Notes: generated from the sequence alone by a model not told the origin. A stretch of 64,000 bases of DNA from Stropharia rugosoannulata (GCA_028532985.1 JANCIK010000009.1:744001-808000); one strand, 5' to 3'; shown: positions 1-13,629, counted from the stretch's first letter. Translations and numbers: made by a program.

Positions 1-724
1 ACTTTATGACAAACCGAGTCAGAGATCGAATGATTGATTTACGATTATATTCTGTAACCTGTAATTGGTTAATGGCTAAAAGACTCACAGAGTAGATGGT
101 CGTAGAGTATCTCTAGTTCAGAGAGACGAGGTGTATGAGCAAAGGTTCCCCGTATAAACATAGTAAAGCAGCTGTAGATGTCAGGTTTCAAGTCAATTCT
201 AAGTTCTTCATGTTCAATTAACCTTCCGGACTGATGGGAATATCAAGCGGAGCATAAATCACTTCGGATCTTGCCGAATACCACTATGGAGAGGCTAGCC
301 GCACGACAAAAACTATAGACCACTGCGATTTCTTTCTGTAAAAGAGGGTACCATTATACTTATACAGCTACAGCCCACTCATGAGCTATATTTTGAGACA
401 GATTTATGCGTAAGTAAGGCTGCATGTCAGAATTTCACGGTGGCTGCTAACTCGTACTTGACTGTTCGATCTCCAAGGGTACTAGGCCTTTGGAGCAAGT
501 TCTGCTCTAGGTTCAAGGGTAGGCAAGAAGTTTGGAGTCTAATAAATTTGAACGTCATGATATCCCTATCAATCCAAGGTCAGTTCATGATTGACGCGCA
601 CGTCCAATACCAATAGTGAAAACCGTCAACAGTTTCCATTGCATACAGCTCAGCTAGTACACAAAGAGTATATATATGTTATTGTTCATTGAACAGACCA
701 TGATTACTTGATCCACCACACCGC
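1..724. other. Intergenic, no gene recognised
   Basis: No open frame or motif that I can support. The right end is the 3' flank of the first RTA1-like gene. Confidence 0.5.
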
Positions 725-2055
725 TCAGACTCCCGCTGCCCTGGGACGATTCGGCTCGAGGAAGACACCCGGGTGAATGAAGTTGGTGGTATACATGGCC
801 AGGAGAATCATAGCGCCGTCAAAGACATCTAATTTAAAGGTCATTGGAAAGTTCTAGAGCTCAAATGTGCTTGTACTCACTGAACAGTACCTGAGTGCGC
901 ATGATCTTGCTATCCCAACCTCCCGATAATTCGACGATGCGGTAGACTCCACTGGGACAGATGGTAAATAGACCTGTGAAAAGAGAGAGTACACCCAGCG
1001 CACCGTATGAAAAGAAGGACCGTATTCACAGCGAGCGCCCACTTCATTTTGCGAAGATTCGACGTGAGCCTGCCTGGAGGTGGAATGTGTCCTTCGGGTC
1101 TTGACACCTCATCCGGATTCATCAGCCTGTACCTGTCGCGTGATCGCATTGTACCGAGGGCCTCGTTGTAGCGCTTGAAGTACTCTATGGCGAAGCCAGA
1201 GAACCCAACGATAATTACTTGGTGTAAATAATGTCAATGAGGGCTTAAAATGGCTTCAATGACAAAGATGGAAACGTACAGGCTTGGAGGATGATACCAA
1301 CCAGAATGACGCGGGAGCCCTGAAGAAGACGATAGCTCAACACTTTATAGGCAGAAATATAGACCACATAAACACATACTAGGAGAGCCTTGTCAGCGTC
1401 ATTAGCACTAGCTGCTATAGCGCCGCCGCCGCTTTGGATAAACAAAGACACAATATCCTATAGGCCAGCCGCTACATGTCAGTCGCCCAACCCTCAAGGC
1501 CAAGAAACGACTCACGCAGGACGTAAAAATTAGTGTATCTTCAACATGGCCAAATTATTGAAATATCGAAGGGTCGAGAGGATGTAGCTACTCACAACGT
1601 CTAGGCTTCAGCCTGCTGTAGCTCTCTCCAAGGTGTCTGATGAGTCTTCCGAAGATCACGAAGTTGGCGGCGAGGAGAGGGGTAGGTCCCAGAACAAGAA
1701 CAGAGGTTCTTGTTGATGGTGAGCGAGTATATCGCTAGCCTATAAGTCGACATGCTCACTGTATCTTAAAAGCCGTTCCACTCTCAGGACTGAAACTTGA
1801 GTACGCCCGCGCAGCCCAACCCGTAACTTCCATGGCCCCGCACAGAACCGTCGTTCCAATCATAAACCATGTTCGATATTTTACTGCTTGAAATAAGTGG
1901 ACACCTTCCCAAATGTCTGTAATTAATGGTCGGCCAGTAGACTCAGCGACAGACGTACAGGTGGATAGAGCGAAGAAGAAAACCAGTATACAGGTTCCCG
2001 CTCTAGAGGGGACGTACCCGTACCATTTCGTGTTTGGGTCTGTTGAAATCAACAT
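725..2055 (-). CDS. RTA1-like lipid-translocating exporter family protein, copy 1
   Basis: Multi-pass membrane protein of the RTA1 (lipid-translocating exporter) family, known in yeast for resistance to 7-aminocholesterol and other amphipathic compounds; it should sit in the plasma or an internal membrane. Joining exons gives about 300 residues. Visible family segments in order are an N-terminal YGYVPS block, AVKYRTWFMIGTTVLCGAME, LLAANFVIFGRLIRHLGE, a Gly-rich GGGAIAAS loop, SRVILVGIILQ, GVYRIVELSGGWDSKI and a last helix ending in YTTNFIHPG. I chose the ATG at 2055; an in-frame TTG just upstream is less likely. It lacks the extra N-terminal residues found in copies 2 and 3 and is the most diverged of the three. 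At least six introns of 50-150 nt. Family call is firm; the substrate is unknown. Confidence 0.85.
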
Positions 2056-3626
2056 CAAAACATGGTCATACGCGGCGAAATAAATTCCCTACCGCTATTA
2101 TCCAGGCCGACCATAATGATTATGCTGGATTGGATTATTGGGAAGGTTGAGTCAGTGCTTACCCGCTCAGAAATATAGAAGACTTTATAGAAAACCCAGC
2201 GATCGCTCTCTAGCAACTCGTCGAATTGTTGATCCTACAGAGGCCGCTTCCTTAATAGCAACCTCCGAATGCGCAGCGCTGCGTAGTGGGAGCTTGGCGT
2301 ATTATTCTGCCTCCTACAGCGTTGGAATTAGAGTGAATCCGCAGGCGGGGTCATTGTTGTAAATTTGATATCACCGCGCTGCGCAGGCACTACTCTAGGG
2401 GCTCCCAGCGGCAAGCTTCACCTTTCATTCAGAATTCGCTCATAGAACCCCGTCTACAGAGCCCAGCGCAGCCTTCATCTCCCTTATTTTACCTCTTTCT
2501 TTCTACAGAAAAAATAGGAAGGTAGTGAGGCAGTGAAAAAAATTCATTCGGTAATATTGCCAAAAATCTGCTACAACGCGGTGGCAAGGTCCAATCTATC
2601 GTAGCCCGTACGACTGTTTGGTACGAGTAGTGATTCTGCAGATGTATGTCCAGTCACCCAGCGTTGACCCTTGTTATCAAGTAAATATTAATGTGATACG
2701 GCTCTTGACCCAAAAATGACTGTTTACTTAACAAAATCAATGTTATGAGCTAAGAAACAGAGTAAATATAGTCGTATCAATCACGCCTCATTTTTGATAG
2801 CCTTGCCTTCCATATTCTTTATGTTCTTACGGGTATTCGGCCTCGCTGATCATGTAATGGGCATGACTGCACCCAGTTCAAACTCGGTACAAACAACGCC
2901 AATCACTGCAGCGTGCAATGGCGGTCCACATCGTCGCAGACGGTCAACTTGTGACGGAACCTATACTTTATCTCGAATTCGCGGCTACCTTTACAGCTCA
3001 TACACATGTACATGTATTTTGAAGTTGTTGTAGAGTTGGATTGACTCTGGAGAGAGATCGTGTGAAATGTTTCTAAATCCTTCAGGTGGAGAGTACTAAA
3101 TGCGGCAAGCCTCGTGGTGGCTAATCAATTAATATATTCCCACGACCAGTCGCCACGCGACGACAAGCGCGCGGTGACATTGATCTTCGTTTAGCCTTTA
3201 ACGATGAGTGACTGCGCTGAGGCCGTGCTCAGCGACGTTCCTGGAATGGCAACGCACTGCGGATATTTTCTGCAGCATGTGCAATGTCTTGATCGACGAC
3301 TAGTAGTAGTAGAACACATTCTTCTGATACTCGACAACCATTAAAACCTAAGGTCTAAACGGGAAGCCTCGATTGAAAATGCCCCTGAACTAACACGCCG
3401 CAACGCTGACAGAGTTACAAGAAAAGACGGCCTCAACTTCGATATAGGGAAGAGAAGTCCATGAGAAACCTTCAACTGTGAACAAGGCTTTATGAGTGAG
3501 AATCTTCTCTCGCTCACTACTTAGCGCTCTGCACTAAATTATATTAACGTCTCAATATGCACATAGATCGACTAATGTAAAGAGCGCAATTGTAACAAAA
3601 ATGTCTTGTTGTCCATATAAACTTCT
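2056..3626. other. Intergenic between RTA1-like copies 1 and 2
   Basis: About 1.6 kb holding only short unsupported open frames (for example 2138-2362 and 2794-3033 on +). I see no splice-consistent gene and no recognisable domain. Confidence 0.5.
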
Positions 3627-5054
3627 CTAAATACTATCTGATTCACCAGCAGAACGAAGATCCAACATCGACATCGTAGAAGTGGACGCGACAGGCTCCT
3701 GAAGGTACTTTCCTGGGTGGACGAAGTTGGTTGTGTACAGAGCTATAGCAACCATCGCCCCGTCAAAGATAACTTAAAGGTTGGGCGTCGTGAGTAACTG
3801 GATAGTGGACATATTATCCTGTAGAGTACTCACTGAAGTACGCCTGGGTTGTAATCACCTTTCCCCTCCATCCACCTGCCAGCTCAATGGTACGATAAAC
3901 GGCTCTGATAAAATGGCATAAACCGCACAATCTAGACTTGATTCCATGTTCGTTACTCACCGGATAAAAAGGGAAGTCATACTGAACGCGAGGGCCCGAG
4001 TCACCCTCTGCAAGTTCGGCGTAAATTCCCCGGGACCGCTGTTTCTCTGGCCTGTGTAGCCTTTCTCCATGCCTCTATATGATCCACCGGATTGAATATC
4101 CCTCCTGTGGCGTAGGAGGTATTCAGTAGCTAGGCCGGAGAAAATTATGATGATAACTAGTAAAGAGGTCAATAAACATGCTGAAGCATGGGACGGTATT
4201 GACTGACTCAGTTGAATGATGATCCCGATCAGCATTATACGCGCTCCCTGATTCACAAGATACAAAATTAGCGGCTTGTTATATATTGTGGTGATGAAAC
4301 TACATACCCGATTTGCGCCGGCTAAAGTATCTGCAGAGCCTGCGACCCCGCCACCAAGACCTTGGATTACCAGACATACCACATCCTAGTAGATAGATTC
4401 TGTCAGACGTATTTCCAATTTTTCAAAAGCAAGTCGTACTCCAGAGGTAAAGAGAATGGTATCTATAATTGGTACATCACTTCAGGTTCCGTCATCAAGA
4501 GTCGGTAAGAAGGCTTACAAAGTCTAGGACTAAGACGACTGTATTTCTGTCCCAAGCGACGGATGAGGCGCCCAAAAATGACGAAGTTCGCTGCAACAAG
4601 AGGTGTCGGAGCCACAATTGTTGCAACAATCCTTAACAACGATTAAAGATAGTATTGTTAGGTACGCCAGCATGCATAAATAGAAACTCACTGTATCTCA
4701 AATGGAAGTGAAAGAATAGGATTCCAGCCTGACCAACCCCTGCCCACCCAACCGACGGTTTCAATAACTCCACACAGCACTGCTGTGCCGAACATGAACC
4801 AAGTCCGATATTTGATCGCCTGCGTTATGTGAGCCACTAAACATCTCTTGTCAATAGTGTCTTCTACCAAAAAGCATAAATCACGCACACGTAGAAACCG
4901 CAAAGAGCGCTACAAATATAACGGCGAGGGCCTTGGATGGTACATATCCGTAATGCTCGGTAGGGGACGGTGGAGCTGAAGGAGGTTTATGTAAATGTGT
5001 TGGGGAACTGAGCGAGAACATGTATAACTTACTAGTTTCATTATTTCCAGGCAT
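3627..5054 (-). CDS. RTA1-like lipid-translocating exporter family protein, copy 2
   Basis: Second RTA1-family membrane protein, same strand as copy 1. A short first exon starting at 5054 (MPGNNET) is joined over an intron to a Pro-rich stretch and HYGYVPSK. Then follow AHITQAIKYRTWFMFGTAVL, ANFVIFGRLIR-type text, the loop QGLGGGVAGSADTLAGAN, ARIMLIGIIIQLS, FTPNLQRVTRALAFS, IYRTIELAGGWRGKV, and the last helix ending YTTNFVHPGKYL, with a tail of about 25 Ser/Thr-rich residues. Every exon stays open, so the gene looks intact. It is clearly closer to copy 3 at 55.6 kb than to its neighbour copy 1. Likely role is export or translocation of lipids or amphipathic toxins (family inference). Confidence 0.87.
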
Positions 5055-6095
5055 TACAGATTAGATGTTGGAGAAGCTTAAAGATATAGAGAGATTTATG
5101 ATTTAAGAATCACACAAAATGTTCTCTTTATATGAGCGCGCCCACCAGTCCTCAAACGTACATGTCCTAAAAATAGACACACCCAACGCGCCCCGACCTC
5201 CGCAGTCGGAAATAGTGTCGATGGCAGTGTAAACGCGAGAAACCATCACCGCGCATTGAACATGGACACCTGCCGACAGGCTCTCCTCATACAGGCCAGT
5301 GAGATATGAACCGAAGCGCAGTCGGTTTGACCATGAAAATACTACAGCACTCGACGAGAGCATTGAGTTCTGACTGCGGTTCTCCAGGCTGGGCGATGGT
5401 TGTCTCGTCTCGCGGGAAAAGCTGTTCAGTGCGTAGGCTATTTCTCCGTGCTGTTTAGTCCTACAACGGTACATCTTCACGTATTATGGCCCAAGGAAAG
5501 AAAGCTTGCACGATTAAGAGCTGACATGGATCACCGAGAACGACGGCGTGTCGCGTTTCTGTCACCGCTACGAGTCGCTACGTACTGAAGTACTGAATAA
5601 TTTAATACAAAGTCTTATGATATTCATCTTTGTGGAATACCAAGTCCACTCCCCGGCTGTGAACGTCCCTGAAAATCCAGGACTGGCTCTCGGACAACAA
5701 CCCGCTGACACAGCAGAAAATAGTACAAAGTGTAATTATTGTTATGCTGCGTATTGTGTCTGACCAGGCAGGAAGACATCCTTCAAGTATGTGTACAGTT
5801 ATTACGTTAACTCGCGCATGCCTTTCCGCGACGCATTGGCCCAATTACAGCGTGCGCATCCATCCGTTACCTCAAAGAGGCCAACCACTCCAAAAACATG
5901 TGCTCGACGTTTGCGTTCACTTAGGTTTTACTAGAACAGTAGTGGGACAAGGATGATTTTTTAGGTGTATAGTAAACTGAAGAAGTACAGAAAACCCGAA
6001 AGACTTCGACAACTGCGAAGTCGCGAACACGTACGTCCGTACCCACTTTTATACAATATTTTACACTTCTTGATCCAGTAGGGATGTTGCCATCT
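5055..6095. other. Intergenic, one unsupported 125-codon frame
   Basis: An open frame of 125 codons lies at 5103-5480 (-). It matches no family I know, has no signal or membrane segment, and shows no clear splice partner. I do not call it a gene. Confidence 0.45.
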
Positions 6096-7673
6096 TTACT
6101 CGTCTGCGACGTGGATAACCAGCTTCGCCTTGTTGGTGCCCTTCTGAACGGAAAGCAGCCCTTCGCCGACCTTGTCCAGTCCATCGAGCACTTCCTCGCG
6201 GTGCTTGATCTCCCCGGAAGCAACCAGGGGAGGGAGAGTCTTGAAGAACTCTTCTCTCCACTTTGCCTCAAGGTTGAAGACGATAAACCCATTCATGCTG
6301 ATAGACTTAGCAACGACATGGAAGAGATTCTATAATAAACATGAACCGTCAGCACAGGTAGTCGGTTATATAGGGATGGAACTGCGCACGTTGATAGGTT
6401 GTGACCCGCTGTTGTATCCAGAGATCATTCCACATTCCTACATTTTGTCAGTCAGGAGGAAAGAGCGGGCGCATGCAGGATCCCACTCACAATAAACCTT
6501 GCGTGTTGGTTCGCTGCTTCAAGAGCTGCGTCCAGAGTCTCCCCGCCGACGTTGTCCCAATAGCTGTGCGCATTCGCCTAATGAGATACGCCACTATTAA
6601 AAGTGTAAGTCAACATACATGTCAATGGGACCCTCTTTGGCCAAAACATCAGCCACTTTCGACTTCTTGTAGTTGAAGGCGACATCAGCACCAATCTCTT
6701 TCATGAACTCGACCTTGTCATCTGAGCCTGCCGAGCCAATGACCTTCAGGCCTGCCCGTTTGGCGATTTGGATGACGAGCCTGTAGTTCATCAGTAACAG
6801 GGAAATTTCAAACCGAGAACTGAGAGACATACGAGCCGACGGGACCTAGAAAATATAATCATTAACGATCTTCAACTATATAACAAACGTCAAAATGGCT
6901 TACCAGCACCAGTCGAGACGAAAACTGTCTCCCCCTTCGAAGAAAGGCAATGTTAGACAACCGATGACGGATGTACATGACCGTTCATACCTTTTTGGCC
7001 TTGGAGTACTCATTCCAAGCCATGAAGGCGGTTTTACCTATGATACACATAAGACTAGTTATGGTTGGAAAGGATTGGAAAGGCGTACCGGGCATTCCCA
7101 GTACTCCAATGAAAGTCGACCAGGGGAGCTTGTTAGGGTTTTCGAAGACCTCCTGATACGAAAGGTCCGGGTAAATAGCGTATTGTTCGTGAGCTACGAT
7201 TGGTGAGTTCACCAACGAGATGTCTAGAGAATCTGTTTGACGTACTGAGCATGCCATACACATGGTCGCCGGCCTTCACTTTGGGGTTCTCAGAGCGAAG
7301 TACAACACCAACGCCGTACCCTTGAATGCTGTGCACACGGATGAGTTAATGCGACATCGTGAGTAGGTGGTAAGACACGAACGGTTGTCCTAAATTGAAA
7401 GCCGGAATATAAGACTTCGTGTCGGCGTCTCTCATACGGCCTCTCATGTATGGGTCGATAGACAGTTCCAATGTCTTCACCAAATATCCACCGTTGAGGG
7501 AAACATTCTCTAGATCAATGGTCGTGCTTGTGTCGAGCACAGTTGTCTTTCCTGGCTCGGGGAATCCTAAAAGTCAAGTACTAAGTTCAGGATATAGAAC
7601 TGTCATCATGGGGTTTAAGCGCACCAGTTGGGATGGAGTTGAAGAGAACGCGTGCGTTTGTTACGGGAGCCAT
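6096..7673 (-). CDS. MDR-family NADP-dependent alkenal/leukotriene-type reductase, copy A
   Basis: Zinc-independent medium-chain reductase of the leukotriene B4 12-hydroxydehydrogenase / 2-alkenal reductase type, a cytosolic enzyme that reduces activated C=C bonds with NADPH. Exons join to about 345 residues: MAPVTNARVLFNSIPTGFPE start, SIDPYMRGRM, GYGVGVVLRSEN, DHVYGMLTHEQY, FIGVLGMPG, the nucleotide-binding loop STGAGPVGS, KVIGSAGSDDKVEFMKEIGA, FNYK, YWDNVGGETLDAAL, ECGMISGYNS and C-terminal KGTNKAKLVIHVADE. All junctions keep frame. The residues PVGS come from a 13-nt microexon (6833-6845). Closest to copy B. The real substrate cannot be read from sequence. Confidence 0.9.
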
Positions 7674-9553
7674 CGTTGTATGGATACTAGTGATGAAGGG
7701 GAAAATAGGAGTGTCTCAAATGAGCCTGTTTTAAACATCCTGGCGCCCTACAAATTTCAAAACCGTGAGTGGATACAATCTTATTGTAAGCCGTTCTGAA
7801 TCTGCGGATAAACTCGGACCGCAGATGAGTGCTTTGTCAATGATGACAGAGCGTAGAAATGGATGACGTGCGCAAGACATGGGTAGTGGAATTGGTACCA
7901 GATCAGCGAATATCGCCCAGTATAGCACCAAATCGATGGAAGATTCAAGAAAAAATCAGATGATGTCAACTTGTTGTTATGGTGAGATTATGTAAGTCCG
8001 CCCTATGATATGTCAGCGCGCCGCGCGCCTCCCGCCTCCCGCCCTTTCTGATCGGTTAGCAAGCCAGTGATGCGGGCTAGTCGTATACTACCGGAAATTT
8101 TTTGAGGCTACTTGAGGTTCTTCAACCGGAACTCCAGTCCACCCTGTATATTTTGTATCCTTTTCAAATAAGGTTGCAGCACCGAATCAGTGGCAACGAG
8201 AAAAGACAGAACTTAGAAGAAGAGTCTAGAAACCTTGGCTGGAGAGCCGGCTATTAGTAAACCGGTGATACTTGTGGGTGGTCCCACACTGTGCCACACC
8301 CGTTTAACATACCTTGGCTAAATCCTCCATCAATTTGAATGGTACATTGATGTTATGCCTTGATTGTTTTAACCAGAAAAAGGGGTATCAGTTCACCTAC
8401 TTCGTTCGGCTTCAACTTGACTATATGTATGCGAATATGTATAGTTAAGAACCGAGTAGTAAGCGCCACCACTAAGTAGTCCGCTATGCTCATGAGAAGT
8501 ATCTTGTGTAAATATACTTTAAACTGGCTCTACACAATCAAAAATAAATCATACAATGGAAACGTGGCTATTTAACTGACAGTAAGACTACAAATGTTCA
8601 AACTAGCACCGACGGCCAATTGCTTATATGTCAATAAATGTATAGGTGAAAGGATATGTGCGAGATCCCACCCCGGCACCACGGCATAGAGCGAGTAGCT
8701 GTAGACCACGGGGCCAGACTGACCTGCTGATGGATGTTGTCCATCGAAAGCTTGAGCGACATTGTTCTGAACAGCTACGCGGCTGAGTGGCACAGGAACT
8801 TTTCGTTATGGTTAGTAGAGTGAGTATTCATATTTTGTTAAAGATTCAGACCAAAAATCTCGAGCCGTTGTGCTACGCATTCCTGTGAAGGATGAAGTCT
8901 GAACACATGAGTGCAGCATTAAACGAGCCGTCCATACTTTCAATGTAACCTGAGGTCATCCAAGTGAGTGTACCGCTACTTATGGGATAAATCTTACTTT
9001 ACCGACAATCAACCGATGTCGTGCAAGTGTGTCAAACGAGACAATACTGTAATACGACTTTAAATCACTGTGTGCCATGATGAACATGATAGTAGATACC
9101 AATGATAGATTAACATGACACCGTGTATTGTGGCTATAATGTAGAGTATTCAAGCTGGGAAATCCATGCAGACCCAGTGTGTACTAAACTTACGAAACAT
9201 GCAAGCAACTTGCAACAAGCGCAAAGTTCAAGTTATCCCGTGTGCTGGCGCAGCTGCAGCCGAACGGCATTGCATGTGTGACCGAACGGCATGGCCGGCA
9301 TAGCGTGTGCCGTTCGCAAAGTTCCGAAGGTATGCCACCAACGCAGCGAGCCTTGAGCGAGTCTTGACTTTTACTGAGCACTCTCATATCTTCTCTCAGG
9401 CTAACTGGAACTGGAATGGCAGGACATCGGGACGGGTGAGTCTGGCATGTGAATGGTGATATTGACAAAGGCGAGTTCGTCTTAGTATGGTTGAAGCCAT
9501 TTCAAGAAAAATGAATGTCTGGGACTATACACGACCAATTCTTTATTGAATGG
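7674..9553. other. Intergenic between MDR-A and MDR-B
   Basis: 1.9 kb with no supported gene. Short frames such as 7731-7931, 8572-8793 and 9190-9468 (all -) lack recognisable domains and splice partners. A short GC-rich patch lies near 8015-8045. Confidence 0.5.
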
Positions 9554-11085
9554 TCAGTCATCTGCGACGTGAATCACGGCCTTCGCTTTGTTGGTTCCCT
9601 TTTGAACAGCCAGAATCACATCGCCCACCATTTCCAGTCCTTGGTAAACGTCTTCTCGGTACTTGAGCTCCCCTGAGGCAACCATTTTGGGGATGACTTT
9701 CTGGAATTCATCTTCCCAATGTGTAAGCCGCCCGACGATGAAGCCGTTCATGCTGATTGATTTGGTGTACATCTGGGAAAGGTTCTGCAAGCTCGTTACT
9801 TGGTAAGCTCGACTTTACTTTCATAGAAAAATGAACTGACGTAGACAGCGGCCCCGCCGCTGTTATATCCAGCAATCATGCCGCATTCCTATGTCAGAAT
9901 CGAATTAGCTGATGTGTAATAAGGCTCCAAGCACACTTACAATGAATCGGGCGAACGTGTTTGCATTTCTGAGCGCAGCGTCTAGTGTCTCCCCGCCCAC
10001 GTTATCCCAGTACACATCAACCGGGCCTTCTTTTTCAAGCACTTCTGAGGTGTTGGTTGTCTTGTAGTTGAAGGCAACGTCGGCTCCTATTTCTTTCATG
10101 AAGTGGACTTTCTCGTCGGAACCTGCGGATCCTATGACTTTCATGCCGTCTGCCTTAGCCAGTTGAATGACGAATCTATGCGAATCCCCAATAAGTGCAG
10201 AGATCATGCGCACAGAGACTGACTTACGATCCAACGGGGCCTATTACAAGTCGTGCAATGAGCTAATGGGTTTTCAAGCGCTTGTCGACCATGCTTACCA
10301 GCTCCTGTAGACACGAAGGCTACCTCTCCCTGAGACCACGACAATGACTAGACTGTGATCCTCTACAAGGAACTGCACTCACTTTCTTGGATTTTGCATA
10401 TTCGCTCCATGCAAAGAAAGCTGTCCTGCCTAGAACATACATTGAATGGCTCACAAGGTTGAATAATCAACTCCTCGACCGACCTGGCATTCCCAATACT
10501 CCGATAAACGCTGACCAGGGTAGGTTGTACGGATTTTTTAGGACCTGCAAACCCGTTGTGTCGCTTTTCACGACGTACTCCTTATGATCTAGAGGGTTAA
10601 AGATCTGTAAGCTGTGCCGTAGTCCATCGGGCAACACCACAATCCTACCAAAGGTACCGTACACATGTACCCCCACATCGAAATCTGCATGCTCGGACCG
10701 CACGACTACGCCAACGCCATGGGAGTAAATCCTGAAGATTCGTTTAGTTCTTTCATATTGCACGAAATTCCGCTCACTAACGGCTTGCCGATCTCGAAAG
10801 GCGGGGCGTACGATTTCACTGTAGGATGACGCATGCGGCCTCGCAGGTATGGGTCGATTGAGAGCTCCAGGATCTTGATGACAACGCCCCCATTCAGAGA
10901 TACATTGTCTATGTCTATTGTCTGGGAGGTGTCGTATACTGTTGTCTTCCCCGGCTCGGGATATCCTGAGGATAGGAGTCAAATTAAGGAAGGACACTAG
11001 TTTGATGTTTCAATCCACAAGTATTTGGGCGCATACCGTTTGGCACTGAGTTAAAAATGACTTGGGCGTTTCGAACAGTTGGCAT
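9554..11085 (-). CDS. MDR-family NADP-dependent alkenal/leukotriene-type reductase, copy B
   Basis: Paralogue of MDR-A with the same exon plan. It starts at 11085 with MPTVRNAQVIFNSVPN and continues GYPEPGKTTVYDT, LSIDPYLRGRMRH, HGVGVVVRSEHADF, TFDHKEYVV, FIGVLGMPG, STGAGPVGSFVIQLAKADG, VIGSAGSDEKVHFMKEIGAD, YWDNVGGETLDAALRNANTF, CGMIAGYNSGG, SISMNGFIVGR and KGTNKAKAVIHVADD. The PVGS part of the Gly-rich loop is a 13-nt microexon (10228-10240). In this copy two introns can be read through without a stop, giving a misleading longer frame at 10467-10997; the paralogues show the true splice sites. A TATA-like box lies about 130 nt upstream, and the rest of the 11086-11407 gap holds nothing else I recognise. 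Confidence 0.9.
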
Positions 11086-11213
11086 GCTCAGAAGTATAGA
11101 GTAGATGTAACGGTAGGGAAGATCGGAGCACGCTATACACGCTTTATACCAGCAAGACCCAGCACCCTGAGATTCGAAGCACTTTTGAAATTGATTCGAA
11201 CGCCATGTATCTA

Positions 11214-11219
11214 TTTATA
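11214..11219 (-). promoter_or_regulatory. TATA-like box upstream of MDR-B
   Basis: On the minus strand this reads TATAAA within CTATAAATAG, about 130 nt before the MDR-B start codon. MDR-C has the same CTATAAATA core nearer its start, which supports a shared promoter element. Confidence 0.4.
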
Positions 11220-11407
11220 GAAGGGGTGTTCCCAATACATGGCAAGTATTGGAAATACCCCACTAGCAGTAGTATATAATATATAATGTATATCAGAGAA
11301 GTTGTTTGTTCATTTGAATTCTAAGTTCTTGGTACTGAGTATGCTACAGAGTGTCGAGATTGGGTTAACCTATTGAACTTGTGACGATGCGAGTTATACA
11401 AAATAAA

Positions 11408-13369
11408 TTACTCTAAATCCACATACGGCGTACGCGACGGAATTGAGCCTCTCTGTAAATGGTCCGGTTCTTTGAAAGAGCGAAAGTTAATCGGCATGTC
11501 CACCATACTTGTGGCTGTAAGAGTGTGAGCTGGACGGCCTGCGCGACGTAAATTTAGAATCATGTGCGCTCCCTATGTGGATTCGGCAACGTTATAGAAA
11601 ATGACTTGCAGATGGACGTTACTGAGACTTACGGCAAATGAATACACCGCATTAAGCCAGCTATAATATATACAGTTAGGAACACGGTGTCATGGCATGC
11701 AACATTCATACGCACTATGTTATCAGAAAGTAGTACCGTCCGTGTGCTATCAGTGTCATAGCCATACCGACGGACACAAAGGCTAATGAGGGCAAATTGG
11801 CACCGTTTCGAGGTTTTATTCTTATATAGATTACTTACACACTGTTCTGAAAAATGAGCATTGTAAATATATGCTTCGGTGAGGAGAATATGTTTACCAC
11901 TCACAAAGCGTAGTAGACAGCTCCATCTCTTATTAGAATAGTAAGTAACCCAGAGCTCCCGGAATCATTGCTTCTGTAAGGATCTTCCTTTCTCCAACCG
12001 GAAAATTTGCTCAATCTTGCCAGTGATGCTATAAAGTATATTGCTGAAAATACGGATATAAGGATAGGCATTAGGCAGAGGCTTGCCTCAATAAAAACGT
12101 ACAATTTATGATGATATGAGCAATCCTTGGTGTTTGGATCAAGTTGGAATCAAGTCAGCCACCATCTGGCATGCTGATACATGCATCTCACCATGCAGAG
12201 AGTATGCTGCTACCGGTTATTGAACTTGCGATTATACAGCCCGGAAAGGTCAATCCGGGCACTGATAGAACATATAGATGTAGTCCTGATATGATAGAGC
12301 TATAGATCTCAGCCTGTGCATAGCAGAGGTCAGTCTGTTAAACTTTGTATTATTGAGGGGTAAGATTGACACTCACTATTAGCTCAGCTTTCATAAGACC
12401 ACATGTTAAAAGTTATTCATTGCAAAATATAAATTGTAATGGGACTCACCGAAGGAGAGTACTGCAAATATGGCGACGACTATATTTATCCGTGAGCCCG
12501 GTTATAGAAGGTAAGAGTCTGTTAAGTCGTACCCCGACGGTCTCCGTTGTAAAGAGCATACATTCTGAGACAGAATAACATGTTGAGGAGTAAGGCAGAC
12601 AGTGTATTCCCACCACTGGTGTTATCAAGGGTCAGACTGCGAAGGGCGTTATGTTTCCTTTGTACTTACACCATCATGTACCACCCAAAACCCTTGCATC
12701 TGTGATGAGAGTCATCAGAACACCTAGAAATCAATATGTTAAGAGCGACGAATACCCCTGTAATGGCATACTAAGAGGCGGAGACTCAAAAAGAATTGAA
12801 ATTCGCTAACCTGTGTTGACGAATCATGGATCAAGCTGACTGGATTAATGAGAGAGAAGTTTAAGTAATTGAGCTCAGGCTGTAGGCGTTATCTATAACT
12901 CTTACAGTATGACATGATGCTGTTTATCAGAAAGTTCACATCAAAGACTTGCAAACGATCCCAATTTCGGCACTCACAGCAGGTAGGATAAATTGTAGTA
13001 CCTCCCAAGAATATAAAGGACCTTCGCGAAAGACCACTTCGCCCTGCAGCAATTATAGACAGGCTCGTCAATAATGCCAATCAGTAAATCCTGACAGACT
13101 TACTTCCATATGTATTCTATCTGCATCCGTACATGTCATCAATCAGTTCAGATACATCTGTCTCTGAGCGGTACTCTAACCTCGTCGAAAAATGTGTAGA
13201 GAATGTCGCACATAAGGAAAGAAGTTGCCGCAACTGTCGCATAGTGAAGATAAGCTGATTTAAATGTATGAGGATCACATATCTTACCAAGAGAGTAGTT
13301 TTGCTTCTGCACTATGGACAAGTAGCTGAAGAGAGCTTGCGGGCCAGCGACCTCGATTTGAGCTGACAT
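11408..13369 (-). CDS. DUF6533-type multi-pass membrane protein, copy 1
   Basis: Basidiomycete-expanded seven-helix-like membrane family of unknown function (DUF6533 type). Exons in order give FSYLSIVQKQNYSL, the diagnostic YATVAATSFLMCDILYTFFD with DE and IEYIWK, AKWSFAKVLYILGRYYNL, GFGWYMMVGGNTLS, LNMLFCLRMYALYNGDRR, AEIYSSIISGLHLYVLSVPG, FIASLARLSKFSGWRKED, LLTILIRDGAVYYAL and a C-terminal tail beginning GAHMILNLRRAGRPAHT, ending at the stop at 11408. Two microexons can be seen: 14 nt at 12906-12919 and 11 nt at 12377-12387. One donor in the middle (GTCAAC) is weak, so the region around residue 110 is uncertain. Copy 2 lies 0.9 kb away in the same orientation. Confidence 0.75.
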
Positions 13370-13629
13370 GATCTACAAAGAAAGCTTGGAGGGGAATGCC
13401 GACACCTAATCAGACCAGTAAATACGGCGTGATATTTATCTACGTGAAGAAATATATTACTCAAGAGAACGGTCATCAGACAGGTAGACTTTTAATTGAA
13501 CCTATTTAACCGAACATAGCGTTGCCAGGCGTTGCCATCACGGAGCAAGAGGCCCGCAGGACTCTTTACATTCGATCAGCCGTGAAGCGCGCACACCCTG
13601 TCCTACTTACCCTCGCCTACCCTCGTCTA

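Noticed and set aside
5103..5480. 125-codon frame (-)
   Set aside because: No domain, no signal, no paralogue, no splice partner.
10467..10997. 176-codon continuous frame in MDR-B as a single exon
   Set aside because: It reads through introns; the paralogues and motif order (GKP-I-x-x-x-GVGV, TFDHKEY) show the true splice sites.
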